DNA from: CAZOWL01 sp964583605
GTDB taxonomy: Bacteria; Pseudomonadota; Gammaproteobacteria; Chromatiales; Chromatiaceae
Reading direction: 5' to 3'
Assembly: GCA_964583605.1 (NCBI GenBank)
Contig: CAZOWL010000065.1
Coordinates: 1 to 24,975 of the forward strand
DNA: 24,975 nucleotides
The number at the start of each line of letters is the position of its first letter. Position 1 is the first letter of the stretch. The notes beneath the pieces are model-generated. The model saw nothing but the letters and a program-made list of their open reading frames with translations, was not told the DNA's origin and did not search any database. Below, in pieces: positions 7,143 through 15,692 of this stretch. The position numbers and the translations under genes are program-made.

Positions 7143-9893
7143 TCATCCGGTCGCGCCGAGGCCACCAGCGATGGCGTTAACGCTCAGGAGCAGCGTCGGC
7201 ACGAGCGCGTCGGCCTCGCCGCCTCGATCCCTCGCCTCGCGCCAGCGCTGCAGCAGACCCACCTGATGGTGGTGCAAAGGCACCAGCGCTCTATGGCGAG
7301 CCTCGAGCACGCGGTGGATGCGCGGCCGCGCCTCGGCGAGCCGCGCGCCATAGAGACGTTCGAGTAGCGCCCCTGTGCGGGCGTGCTCGTCGAGGATGCG
7401 CTCCAGCAATCGCCCGCGCACTTCGCCGTCGGGCACGAGCTCCGCGTACAGGCGCATGATCTCGGGGGCCGCCTGCGCCCAGGCCGTGGCGGCGTTGCTC
7501 GCCATGTAATGTAAGGGCGCCCAGCGCTCGCCGCCCTCGGCCTTGGCGCGTTCGAGGTCGCGGAACATCTCCGGGGCCTCCCGCGCCAGCGCATCGAGCG
7601 CCGTGCCGAGTCCGAACCAGCCGGGCAGCACGAAGCGCGCCTGGTTCCAGGCGAAGACCCATGGGATCGCCCTGAGGTCCTCGAGCGTCCGCTGGCCGGT
7701 CCGTCGAGCGGGCCTGGAGCCGATGCGGCTCTGCTCGATCGCATCGATGGGCGTTGCGCAATCAAAAAAGGTCAAAAAGCCTGGCTCTTCGACGAGCGCG
7801 CGGTAGGCGCGGCGACTGGTTTCGGCGAGCCGATCCATCGCTTCGGACAGCGCGGCGGGATCTTCCCCACCGCGCCGGTCACCCAGCGTCTTGCCGAGCG
7901 TGCCCGCGAGCAGGAGCTCGAGGTGGTGCACGGCCGTGACACGGTTCGCGTATTTCTGCGCGATGGTCTCACCCTGCTCGGTCAGCCTGAGGTCGCCACC
8001 GAGCGCCCCCGGCGGGAGCGCAGCAAGGAAACGATGATTGGGCCCGGCACCCCGGCCGATGGTACCCCCGCGGCCGTGGAAGAATCGGATGCGCACGCGA
8101 TGCCGCTCGCCCACCTCAACGAGGGACCGCTGCGCCCGGTAGAGTCCCCAGAAGCTCGCGGCAAAACCGCCGTCCTTGCCGCTGTCGCTGTAGCCGATCA
8201 TGACCTGCTGGACCGGCTCGCCGCCGCCCGCCTGCCGCTCGAGCGACCGCCTGACGACCGGCTCGCTCAAGAAGGCGTCGAGGATTTCCGGCGCCGCGCG
8301 CAGGTCATCGATCGTCTCGAACAGCGGCACCACGGGAAGCGGGCACCAGACCTCCCTGGCCTCGCGCCGCAGCAGCCCGGCATCACGGGCCAGCACCAAG
8401 ACAGCAAAGAGATCGGCAGGGCTGCGCGTCATGCTCACGATCAGCGCGCCCAGGCCACCGGTGCCATGGCGCTCGATCTCGTCGACGAGCACCCGGTAGC
8501 AGCCGAGGACGGCAGCCGCCTCGGGACCGGTCTCGTTACGCGGGTGAGCGAACGGCCGGGCCAGGTTGACCTCGCGCGCGAGCAGCTCGCGGCGGCGCGG
8601 CTCGTCCCACGACGGAAAATCCGACGCGCCCTCGACATCCGCGAGCCCTAGTAGTTGCGCAAGGGCGCGATCGTGGAACGCGCTGTTCTGACGGACGTCG
8701 AGACGGGCCAGGTGGAAGCCGAAGGTGCGCACGAGCCGCAGCACGGGATCGACATCCGTCCGAGCCAGCCGCTCGGCGCCGACCTGCTCCAGGCTCTTGC
8801 GCAGCCGCAGGAGGTCGGCCTCGAGCTCGCGGACGTCTGCGTATGCCGTCTCAGGGACCTCACCCTCGGCAGGCGGCAGCGCGGCGCGCAACAGATTGGC
8901 GGCCTGGCGCCAGGGCTCGTCCGGGTTGCGCCCGAGCGCCTCTGCACCCGCCGCGCCCAGTGCCACGGCGCGCGCCTCGATCCAGCGGGCAAGATCCGGC
9001 GGCGGCGTCTGGCGGTAGGCGGAGAGGCTGGCACCGGCGGCAAAATCGGTGAGCCGTTCATCCAGCAGCTCGAGCGCCGACCGGCGAAAGGTCGAGAGCG
9101 TCGCCGCCGTGACCTGGGCCGTGACCAGGGGGTGCCCATCGCGATCGCCGCCGACCCATTCGCCGAAAACGAGACGTGGCCGAGCTAGCGGGTCCGCGAG
9201 CAGCGCGGGGTCGAAACCGGCGCGCCACCAGGCCGCCTGCAGGCGTTCCTCGAGCCAGGGCAGCACGATCGGGAAGACGTGCTGGAGGTAGTGCAGCACG
9301 TTGCGGACCTCGTCGGCGACGGCGGGCTTCTCGAGGTAGACCTCGCCCGTGCGCCAGAGCCGCTCGATGGCGGCCGTCACCTTCGCCTCGAGCGCGGCGC
9401 GCTCGGAGGGGGTCCACATCGTGTTTTCGAGCTCGACGAGGAGGCGGTAGAGGGCCCGATGATGGTGCAGCACCGTCTGCCGTTTGGCCTCGGTCGGGTG
9501 CGCGGTCAGGACCGGCTCGACGCGGAGCTGCTTCAGCGCCGCAGCGACGGCCGGACCGTCGAGTCCCTGCGCCTTGAGCCGCGCCAGATGCTGGTCCCAG
9601 GAGCCCGATTCGTTGACGAGGTCGCCTGCGAGCTCGCGCGCGCGCCGTGCCTGCGCGATGGCGTTCTCCTCGGCCTGATGCAGGAGCTGGAAGGCGATCG
9701 AGAACGCCTGCAGGCACCGCTCGGACTTCGCTTCCGGCCAGTCACCTGCGCCAGTCCCCTCGCCCCAGAGGTCGCGCCAGGGCAGCGCTCGCGCGACATC
9801 CTCCTCGCCCAGACCCTCGAGCACCGCGGCAAACGAGCGCATGAGGAGCGCGAGTGTCGCGTCGACCTTGGCGACATCGTGGGGACGTGCCAT
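7143..9893 (-). CDS. ppc: Phosphoenolpyruvate carboxylase
   Basis: This encodes 916 residues and carboxylates PEP to oxaloacetate. Signature segments in order are VLTAHPTEAKRQT (catalytic His132), GEWVGGDRDGHP (244-255), LDVRQNS (398-404), MIGYSDSGKDGG (565-576) and FHGRGGTIGRGAGP (605-618). The C-terminus reads SVNAIAGGLGATG instead of the common GIAAGMRNTG ending. That tail contributes to the active site in other PEPCs, so the subfamily may differ in regulation or kinetics. The start at 9893 has GGGAGAG close upstream; the frame extends in front but without coding character. Co-transcription with frdABCD directly downstream suggests one pathway: PEP to oxaloacetate, malate, fumarate, then succinate. 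Malate dehydrogenase and fumarase would have to come from elsewhere. Confidence 0.95.
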   Translation of the reverse strand: MARPHDVAKVDATLALLMRSFAAVLEGLGEEDVARALPWRDLWGEGTGAGDWPEAKSERCLQAFSIAFQLLHQAEENAIAQARRARELAGDLVNESGSWDQHLARLKAQGLDGPAVAAALKQLRVEPVLTAHPTEAKRQTVLHHHRALYRLLVELENTMWTPSERAALEAKVTAAIERLWRTGEVYLEKPAVADEVRNVLHYLQHVFPIVLPWLEERLQAAWWRAGFDPALLADPLARPRLVFGEWVGGDRDGHPLVTAQVTAATLSTFRRSALELLDERLTDFAAGASLSAYRQTPPPDLARWIEARAVALGAAGAEALGRNPDEPWRQAANLLRAALPPAEGEVPETAYADVRELEADLLRLRKSLEQVGAERLARTDVDPVLRLVRTFGFHLARLDVRQNSAFHDRALAQLLGLADVEGASDFPSWDEPRRRELLAREVNLARPFAHPRNETGPEAAAVLGCYRVLVDEIERHGTGGLGALIVSMTRSPADLFAVLVLARDAGLLRREAREVWCPLPVVPLFETIDDLRAAPEILDAFLSEPVVRRSLERQAGGGEPVQQVMIGYSDSGKDGGFAASFWGLYRAQRSLVEVGERHRVRIRFFHGRGGTIGRGAGPNHRFLAALPPGALGGDLRLTEQGETIAQKYANRVTAVHHLELLLAGTLGKTLGDRRGGEDPAALSEAMDRLAETSRRAYRALVEEPGFLTFFDCATPIDAIEQSRIGSRPARRTGQRTLEDLRAIPWVFAWNQARFVLPGWFGLGTALDALAREAPEMFRDLERAKAEGGERWAPLHYMASNAATAWAQAAPEIMRLYAELVPDGEVRGRLLERILDEHARTGALLERLYGARLAEARPRIHRVLEARHRALVPLHHHQVGLLQRWREARDRGGEADALVPTLLLSVNAIAGGLGATG

Positions 9894-10003
9894 CGTGTTC
9901 TCTCCCAGCCGCGGAAGCGATCGCGGTCGTCTGTCGGTTGAGCGAACGGCGGGCCGCCAGGAGGTGGCTGTGCAGCGCTTGAGCACACCTCCGGCGTCTG
10001 CCT

Positions 10004-10630
10004 GTGAGTCCTTCGGATGCAGCGAGCTTCCTGTTCCCAGGGGGCGCTGACCTCGGGGGCGGATCCCGGGGCGAAGGACGGTTCGTCGATCCTGGCCGCA
10101 GGGCACGGCGCTTACTGCTGGAACGCAAGCCGCGGACCGCCATGTTCCTACCGATGACCGTTATCGGCGGCTCCTTGATCAGTCTGACGCTCAAGGCCGG
10201 GCTCGATCGTCCGCGGCCGGATTTCTTGCCCCATGGCGACGAAGTCTACACGGCAAGCCTTCCAACCGGCCATTCAATGAACGCTGCCATCGTCTACCTG
10301 TTAATCGGCGCGATTCTCGCGCGGGCTGATCGCGCCCGTGCCATCAAGGTCTATCTGTTGGGCTGGGCTATCGGGATCAAGGTGCTCATCGGCACGAGCC
10401 GGGTCTATCTGGGGGTCTATTGGCCGCCAGACGTGGCCGCCGACTGGACGGCAGGCGCCGCCTGGGCACTTCTCTGCTGGCTCGTCGTCTATCATCTGCA
10501 ACGCCGCCGCCTGGTCGAGCGCGAGGGCGGGATCCTGCCCGATGAGACGCAACCGCACGACGACGCCTCGCGGTCGCGGCGACGACGTCCCGCGGGGCTG
10601 CGCCGTTGGGCCGGCCTGCCTACGAATTGA
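10004..10630 (+). pseudogene. PAP2-family phosphatase, N-terminally truncated and active-site altered
   Basis: From about 10130 the frame is clearly PAP2: KAGLDRPRPD (motif 1, K-x6-RP), LPTGHSMNAA (motif 2, usually PSGH) and SRVYLGVYWPPDVAADW (motif 3). In motif 3 the usual SR-x5-H-x3-D has Tyr where the nucleophilic His belongs. Full-length relatives carry several helices before motif 1. Here only a low-complexity Gly/Arg-rich stretch precedes it, running back into the ppc promoter region, so the N-terminal half seems deleted. The first sensible start in good sequence would be the ATG at 10142. A lipid or undecaprenyl-diphosphate phosphatase role is typical of the family but improbable for this copy. 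Confidence 0.65.
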
Positions 10631-10710
10631 CAGCGCAGGCGCGGTGCGGCCGTCAAGCGCCTGATAGCAGGCGGGTGGAGGTCGCTGACCACAAGCCGCT
10701 GGAAGGTTCT

Positions 10711-10735
10711 AGATCAGGCAACTGCCAGATCAGGC
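10711..10735 (+). repeat. Short direct repeat before the DASS transporter gene
   Basis: AGATCAGGC occurs at 10711-10719 and again at 10727-10735, 16 bases apart and just before the translation start. A regulator site is possible, but nothing else supports it. Confidence 0.25.
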
Positions 10736-10749
10736 TAATGGAGATTCCG

Positions 10750-12237
10750 ATGTCAGATGTCGTCGCCCGACGCGAGCGAGGGCCAGTTGGCCGCAATCTG
10801 TGGGGTCCGCGCGCCGGCCTGCTGCTCGGCCCCGCGGCATGCATCGCGATACTCTTCGTCGGCCCACCTGCCGAGGTCAGTCCGGCCGCCTGGGACGTAG
10901 TTGCCCTCGCTGCCTTGATGGCGATCTGGTGGATCTCCGAGGCGATCCCGATTGCGGCGACCTCGCTCTTGCCTGTCGCCCTGCTGCCGCTCCTCGGCGT
11001 GATGTCGGTGGCCGAGGCCACCGCGCCCTACGCGAACCCCCTGGTATTTCTGTTTCTTGGAGGCTTCGTCATAGCCCAGGCGATCCAGCGCTGGGGGCTG
11101 CACCGGCGCATCGCGCTGGTCATCCTGAGCCTGGTCGGACGTCGGCTGGACTCTCTGGTCGGCGGCTTCATGGCCGCGACGGCCGGCTTGAGCATGTGGG
11201 TGAGCAACACGGCCACGGCGGCGCTGATGCTGCCGATCGGCCTCTCCGTGCTGGGGATGCTGGAGGAACGCTGCCCGGCGCTCGATTCACGCAACATGGC
11301 GCCGGCGCTGCTACTCGGCATCGCCTTCTCGGCAAACATCGGCGGTATGGCAACGCTGATCGGGACACCGCCGAATGCCCTGTTGGCCGGCTACATGGCC
11401 GACACCTATGGCGCGCCCATCGGCTTCGGCCAGTGGATGATCCTGGCGCTGCCCATCGCGCTGATCATGCTGGTGGTGACCTGGTGGGTCCTCACCCGCT
11501 GGATCTTTCCCGTCTCCTGTCGCGAGGTCGGCGACGTCCAGCGCCTGCTCCAAGAACAGCGCGCCCAGCTCGGTCCGATGACACATCCCGAGCGCTCGGT
11601 GGCGGCGGTCTTCCTACTGGTTGCCCTGGCCTGGATCGCACGCCCGCTGCTCGACGCCTGGCTGCCGGGCCTGATGCTCAGCGATGCCGGTATCGCCATC
11701 CTCGGTGCCCTCATCCTGTTTGTGATCCCCGCCGACTGGGAGCGCCATCGATTCCTGATGGATTGGGAGCCGGTCCGTCAAATCCCCTGGGGCGTGCTGG
11801 TGCTGGTCGGCGGCGGTTTGAGCCTGGGCAGCGCCATCGACGGGAGTGGTCTGGCGGCGCACCTGACCGAACCGCTGACCGGGCTCCAGGACTGGCCGAC
11901 CTGGAGCCTGATCGCGCTGGTGGCAACGACGGCCATGCTCCTCAGTCACGTGACGAGCAACACGGCGACGGCCGCCACCTTGGTGCCGCTCACCACGGCC
12001 CTCGCGCTAGGCCTGGGAGTCGACCCGCTCCTCCTAGGCGTGCCCGTGGCACTGGCGGCCTCCTGTGCCTTCATGCTGCCAGTGGCGACACCACCCAATG
12101 CCATCGTCTTCAGCAGCGAGCGGCTGCAGGTCGCCGAGATGGTACGTGCCGGGGCGCGGCTGAGCCTCGTCGGGATCGCACTGATCACGGTCAGCGTCCT
12201 GGCGTTCGCACCGTCGGTTTTCGGGATCACCGCGTAA
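10750..12237 (+). CDS. DASS-family (SLC13) sodium/dicarboxylate or anion symporter
   Basis: This encodes 495 residues and is almost entirely hydrophobic with about a dozen helices. The two SNT signature loops of the divalent-anion:sodium symporters are present: VSNTATAALMLPIG in the N-terminal half and TSNTATAATLVPLT in the C-terminal half, each followed by the Pro/Asn-rich GTPPNALL and ATPPNAIVF segments. Family members carry succinate, malate, fumarate, citrate, sulfate or phosphate, and the sequence alone does not fix the substrate. The nearby ppc-frdABCD operon makes a C4-dicarboxylate likely, while the sulfur genes downstream leave sulfate or a similar anion open. GGAG six bases before the ATG at 10750 favours that start over 10738. 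It is transcribed away from ppc. Confidence 0.88.
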   Translation: MSDVVARRERGPVGRNLWGPRAGLLLGPAACIAILFVGPPAEVSPAAWDVVALAALMAIWWISEAIPIAATSLLPVALLPLLGVMSVAEATAPYANPLVFLFLGGFVIAQAIQRWGLHRRIALVILSLVGRRLDSLVGGFMAATAGLSMWVSNTATAALMLPIGLSVLGMLEERCPALDSRNMAPALLLGIAFSANIGGMATLIGTPPNALLAGYMADTYGAPIGFGQWMILALPIALIMLVVTWWVLTRWIFPVSCREVGDVQRLLQEQRAQLGPMTHPERSVAAVFLLVALAWIARPLLDAWLPGLMLSDAGIAILGALILFVIPADWERHRFLMDWEPVRQIPWGVLVLVGGGLSLGSAIDGSGLAAHLTEPLTGLQDWPTWSLIALVATTAMLLSHVTSNTATAATLVPLTTALALGLGVDPLLLGVPVALAASCAFMLPVATPPNAIVFSSERLQVAEMVRAGARLSLVGIALITVSVLAFAPSVFGITA

Positions 12238-12420
12238 GGCCTTTTGCGCCCGTCCCGCCACAGGTATCGGAGCCCTGCAGCGCCGGCGCGGGCGCGGGCG
12301 CGGCGGCGAGCCGGCCCAGGTCCCGCGCTTTCTCGCTAGCGCACAATGGCTCGGCGCGTGAAGCGGCGTGGTTCTTGCTTATATCAAATCCGAGCTCCGT
12401 CATCCGCGAGGCTGGTCTGA
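12238..12420. other. GC-rich spacer after the transporter gene
   Basis: There is no gene. A block of repeated GCGGGC units flanked by GCCGGC (about 12278-12316) could fold strongly, but no T-run follows, so I do not call a terminator. Confidence 0.35.
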
Positions 12421-12612
12421 ATGGACAGGCTCACTCCGATCCCGTCGACGATCGGCGGGGTGCTGATCGGTTTCGCCGCGATCGACGAGGCGGTCGACGA
12501 TGCAGACTTGTCCCTGACCGACATCCTCATCATCCACGGGCACGATGACCACATCAACTCGCCCACCGCACTGCTCGATCTGGCCGCCGCGAGCGGGACT
12601 CGCGCGTGCAGA
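12421..12612 (+). pseudogene. Chimeric remnant: YeeE/YedE-type N-terminus joined to an MBL-like fragment
   Basis: The first 20 codons (MDRLTPIPSTIGGVLIGFAA) look like the start of a YeeE/YedE-family sulfur-compound transporter, which normally continues into a glycine-rich membrane helix. Here the sequence switches to soluble IDEAVDDADLSLTDILI and then IHGHDDHINSP, an HxHxDH pattern as in metallo-beta-lactamase folds, and soon degenerates. YeeE/YedE genes often sit beside MBL-rhodanese genes like the next one, so a deleted transporter gene is plausible. The frame stays open to 12828 without recognisable content. The join is near 12480. Both halves are short, so identification is tentative. Confidence 0.4.
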
Positions 12613-12686
12613 TCGGCCTTCGGCCTCGTCGCGTCCGCTGTGCGGACCATCGCCCCGACGCCGAAGGCGATCGCGACGGCCGGTAG

Positions 12687-12746
12687 GATCCGCTGCGCGG
12701 ACCACCCGCCCAACGATGGCTGTCGCGAAGATCCGCGCAGCGGACC
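12687..12746. repeat. 17-bp imperfect inverted repeat upstream of the MBL-rhodanese gene
   Basis: GATCCGCTGCGCGGACC (12687-12703) pairs with GATCCGCGCAGCGGACC (12730-12746) at 15 of 17 positions across a 26-base loop. It lies 85 bases before the next start codon in a gene-free stretch (12613-12831). A leader structure, a regulator site or the scar of a lost element are all possible. Confidence 0.5.
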
Positions 12747-12831
12747 CGACCGTCGATGGTCCGGGGTCTCGCCATCTTCGCGCCGCTGCACTCGACCGCT
12801 TTGCTGTCTTTTGCCACAAGAGGACTAGACG

Positions 12832-14223
12832 ATGTTTCTCAAGCAGTTCTATCTCGAGAGCCTTGGCCATGCCTCCTACTTCGTCGGCTCGGAAGACACG
12901 GGCGAGGCCTTGGTGCTCGACGTGCGCCGCGATGTGGAGACCTACTTCGAGACAGCGCGCAATCAGGGGATGCGCATCCGCTATGCCTGCGACACCCATC
13001 AACACAACGACTATCTGAGCGGCATCTGCGAGCTGCCGAGCCGCGGTGATGTCAAGCTCCTCGCCGGCGCCCGCTCCCAGCTCGGCTACCCGGTCACGGC
13101 GATGGCCCACGGCGAGCGCCTCGAGATGGGCGAGGTGACGCTCGAGCTCCTGCACACGCCGGGGCATACGCCGGAGCACATCAGCCTGCTGCTGACCGAT
13201 CGCTCCCGTGGCGACGAGCCAGCGGTGCTCTTCTCGGGCGGCGCGCTGCTGGTCGGCGACCTCGCCCGCCCGGATCTACTCGGCGGTGAAGAGGAGACCC
13301 GCCGCAACGCCAGCAAGTTCTGCGAGACCCTGCAGAGCCAGATTCTGACGCTGCCCGACTTCGTCGAGGTCTTCCCGACCCATGTCGCAGGCTCGCTCTG
13401 CGGTGGCAGCATCGGCAGCCGGCTATCGACGACCATCGGCTACGAGCGGCGCATGAATCAGCTCCTGGCCCAGCTCTCCGACGAGAAAGGCTTCGTCGAC
13501 CAGTGCCTGGATCTCAAGAACCTGCCAGCGGTGCCGCCCTATTGGCCTCAGATGCGCAAGCTCAACACCGCCGGACCGCCGCGCCTCGGCGTCCTGGCCG
13601 ACCCGCCGCCGCTCGGCGTCGACGAGCTCGAGCGCCTGCGCCGCGACGGCGCGATCGTGCTCGACTGCCGCTCGCCCGAGGCCTTCACGGCCCACATACC
13701 GGGCGCGATCAACGTCGGCATCGGCAATGCGTTCCCCACCTGGGCCGGTAGCGTGCTGCCCTACGACACCCCGGTCGTCCTCGTAATGGAACAGCCAAGC
13801 GAGCTCTGGGAGGTCTGCTGGCACCTGCTGCGCATCGGCTACGAGCTGCCAAAAGGTTGGCTCGCTGGAGGCATGCTCGCCTGGCGGACGGCCGGCAAGC
13901 CGATTGAGATCCTGCCGCAGTGGAGCATTTGGCAGCTGCATGACGCGCTCGAGAGGGATCGCGATCTCATGGTGCTGGACGTGCGGCAGCCCTCCGAGTG
14001 GGTGGCCGGGCATATCGCGCAGGCGACGCATATCACTGGTGCGGAGATCACCCGTCGCGCGGCGGAGATCCCGAAGGACCGGCCCGTCGCCACCATCTGT
14101 GGCAGCGGCTATCGTTCCTCGGTCGCCGCGAGCGTCCTCAAGCACCGCGGCCACGAACAGGTCTTCAACGTGCTAGGCGGCATGACCGGTTGGGAGGCCG
14201 AGCAGCTGCCGACCGTCGACTAA
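12832..14223 (+). CDS. MBL-fold hydrolase with two rhodanese domains (persulfide dioxygenase/CstB-like)
   Basis: This encodes 463 residues. The MBL domain (1-250) has THQHNDYLSG (55-64), His112 (HTPGHTPEH), Asp143 (VGDLARPDLL) and His184 (PTHVAGS), the set of iron ligands seen in ETHE1/CstB-type persulfide dioxygenases. The Tyr in HxHxDY in place of a second His is common in the rhodanese-fused branch. The first rhodanese domain (about 262-355) has no Cys in its active loop and is probably structural. The second (about 364-460) has ICGSGYRSS with Cys423 as the persulfide carrier. The protein should oxidise or transfer sulfane sulfur from low-molecular-weight persulfides in the cytoplasm. AGAGGA precedes the ATG. 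The broken YeeE-like gene upstream suggests a former sulfur uptake-oxidation pair. Confidence 0.85.
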   Translation: MFLKQFYLESLGHASYFVGSEDTGEALVLDVRRDVETYFETARNQGMRIRYACDTHQHNDYLSGICELPSRGDVKLLAGARSQLGYPVTAMAHGERLEMGEVTLELLHTPGHTPEHISLLLTDRSRGDEPAVLFSGGALLVGDLARPDLLGGEEETRRNASKFCETLQSQILTLPDFVEVFPTHVAGSLCGGSIGSRLSTTIGYERRMNQLLAQLSDEKGFVDQCLDLKNLPAVPPYWPQMRKLNTAGPPRLGVLADPPPLGVDELERLRRDGAIVLDCRSPEAFTAHIPGAINVGIGNAFPTWAGSVLPYDTPVVLVMEQPSELWEVCWHLLRIGYELPKGWLAGGMLAWRTAGKPIEILPQWSIWQLHDALERDRDLMVLDVRQPSEWVAGHIAQATHITGAEITRRAAEIPKDRPVATICGSGYRSSVAASVLKHRGHEQVFNVLGGMTGWEAEQLPTVD

Positions 14224-14337
14224 CGGGCGACGCAGCCCCTGCAGGGCGAGGCGCGAAGCGGCCCTCCGCGGCATGACGCGTTGCGAACGGGCGGCATTGG
14301 CGATGCGCAAGTGCGATCGGGATCTCACGGGCACGTC

Positions 14338-15528
14338 TTACGTGACCTGTCGAAGAAGCAGACAGTGATAACCGAATTCATCCCCAAACCGATCGAACAA
14401 CTCGATCTCCTTCTCGCAATCGCGAAATGCGCGGTGGTCGCCGTACCTTGCCCGCAACTCCACCAACCGTTCTTTCATATTGGCGAAATAGCGCCCCCAG
14501 GCGGCAGATGGCAGAGGAAAGGCGTCCAGGACTTCGAAGCCAAGGGCCTTCGCCTGCGCGTTGCGCTCATCGGTGGAATGGATGTCGGGGTACTGCTCGG
14601 CCCAATAACGCTCCGCCTCGGGGGACCGATCATCGGTGAGCCAGCACAGCTCGCTCACCACCAGAAATCCCCCTTCCCGTAGCAAGGGCCGCCAGGTTCT
14701 CAACGCCTTCTCAAAGCCCATGAGATACGCGCTGCCTTCGGACCAGATGAGATCGAGGCTGCCCGGCTCAAAGGGAGGCTCGAACATACTCGCCTCACAA
14801 CTGATGATCCGCTCACTGTAGCCGCGCTTGGCCGCCTCGGCGTCGAGGCGATCGAGGAACGGGCGATAGTTGTCAACGGCGCTGACGGTGGCCCCGGTGT
14901 GCTCGGCGAGGAAGAGAGAGCCCGCACCGGTTCCGCACCCCATATCGACCACCCGCGTCAGCACTTCTCCCTCGGGAATCCCGCCCAAGAGGCGCAACGC
15001 TGCCCCCTCGTCACCAGGCCCCTGGCGTGTCATCCCCTCGAAGACCTCGTAGAAACGGACCATGTACTCGTCGTTCTCAGCCATGTCCTTTGATACCCAT
15101 CGTATTTGCAGCGCCTTCAGTTCACTGAAGCCGAATCCGCGCAGCCACTGGAGGTGCGCTTCAGGAGACCGGCGGGCGAAGTCGTCGTGCCACTGACGGG
15201 CCCGCTCCCCCGCTTTTTCGCCGGCGAACGAACGCAGTAGCTCGCGGGCGAGCAGCAGCTCGTGCAGCTCGGCCTCTAGCGATCTCAGCCGTTCTCCAAT
15301 GCGCTCGGCTGGCATCTCGCCGTCGAGACAAAGGCGGCACTCCTGTAGGCTGAGCCCGGCCCGTCGCAGCTGGCGCAGGGCGATCAGCCGCACCACCAAA
15401 TCCTCCCCATAGCGGCGGTAGCCGTTGACTGGATCGCGCTCCGGGCTGACCAGTCCGATCCGCTCGTAGTAGAGCAGTGTGGAACGGGCGACCCCGACTC
15501 GGCAGGCCGTCTCTGAGACGGTGTACAT
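14338..15528 (-). CDS. MerR-family regulator fused to a SAM-dependent methyltransferase
   Basis: This encodes 396 residues. Residues 1-70 form a MerR winged helix (YTVSETACRVGVARSTLLYY, then NGYRRY). A dimerisation helix follows to about 115. From about 150 the protein is a class I methyltransferase with motif I VVDMGCGTGAGS (193-204), an acidic residue after motif II (VSAVDNY) and DLIWSEGSAYLMG as the post-motif. The effector domain of a usual MerR is thus replaced by an enzyme. It may methylate a toxic or signalling molecule and sense it, or sense SAM or its product, but the sequence does not say which. The gene stands alone, reading away from the nickel operon remnant, under a MerR-type promoter with its own dyad. 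I see no clear Shine-Dalgarno before the ATG at 15528. Confidence 0.85.
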   Translation of the reverse strand: MYTVSETACRVGVARSTLLYYERIGLVSPERDPVNGYRRYGEDLVVRLIALRQLRRAGLSLQECRLCLDGEMPAERIGERLRSLEAELHELLLARELLRSFAGEKAGERARQWHDDFARRSPEAHLQWLRGFGFSELKALQIRWVSKDMAENDEYMVRFYEVFEGMTRQGPGDEGAALRLLGGIPEGEVLTRVVDMGCGTGAGSLFLAEHTGATVSAVDNYRPFLDRLDAEAAKRGYSERIISCEASMFEPPFEPGSLDLIWSEGSAYLMGFEKALRTWRPLLREGGFLVVSELCWLTDDRSPEAERYWAEQYPDIHSTDERNAQAKALGFEVLDAFPLPSAAWGRYFANMKERLVELRARYGDHRAFRDCEKEIELFDRFGDEFGYHCLLLRQVT

Positions 15529-15558
15529 GTCGGATGGAGTCTGGGTGGATCGATGAGC

Positions 15559-15589
15559 AGGCTAAGGTATGAACCTTTAGTCAGGTCAA
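15559..15589 (-). promoter_or_regulatory. MerR-type promoter with 19-bp spacer and dyad
   Basis: On the minus strand TTGACC (15589-15584) and TAGCCT (15564-15559) are 19 bases apart, the overlong spacing typical of MerR-regulated promoters. Inside lies the dyad CTAAAGGT-TCAT-ACCTTAG (plus strand 15562-15580, one base offset). The gene it drives is the MerR-methyltransferase fusion, so autoregulation by DNA distortion is likely. Confidence 0.6.
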
Positions 15590-15692
15590 GGGTACTGCGC
15601 GGCGGCTGAGCTCCGACTGAGGGTCGCGTGTCGCTCTTGAATCTGCGCTGGCTCCTTCCGCCGGGCGGACCCCTTCCATCGCCGCCAACACA

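Noticed and set aside
7923..8651. 242-residue plus-strand frame inside ppc
   Set aside because: It is antisense to conserved ppc motifs and has no family features.
10800..12548. 582-residue plus-strand open frame overlapping the DASS gene
   Set aside because: It is Arg/Gly/Pro-rich out-of-frame translation of the transporter; the real frame has both SNT motifs.
12994..13020. THQHNDY instead of HxHxDH in the MBL domain as a loss-of-function sign
   Set aside because: From family knowledge, a Tyr or Phe at this place is frequent in rhodanese-fused members such as CstB, and the other ligands are intact.
12400..13179. 259-residue minus-strand frame
   Set aside because: It overlaps the well-supported MBL-rhodanese start and shows only shadow composition.
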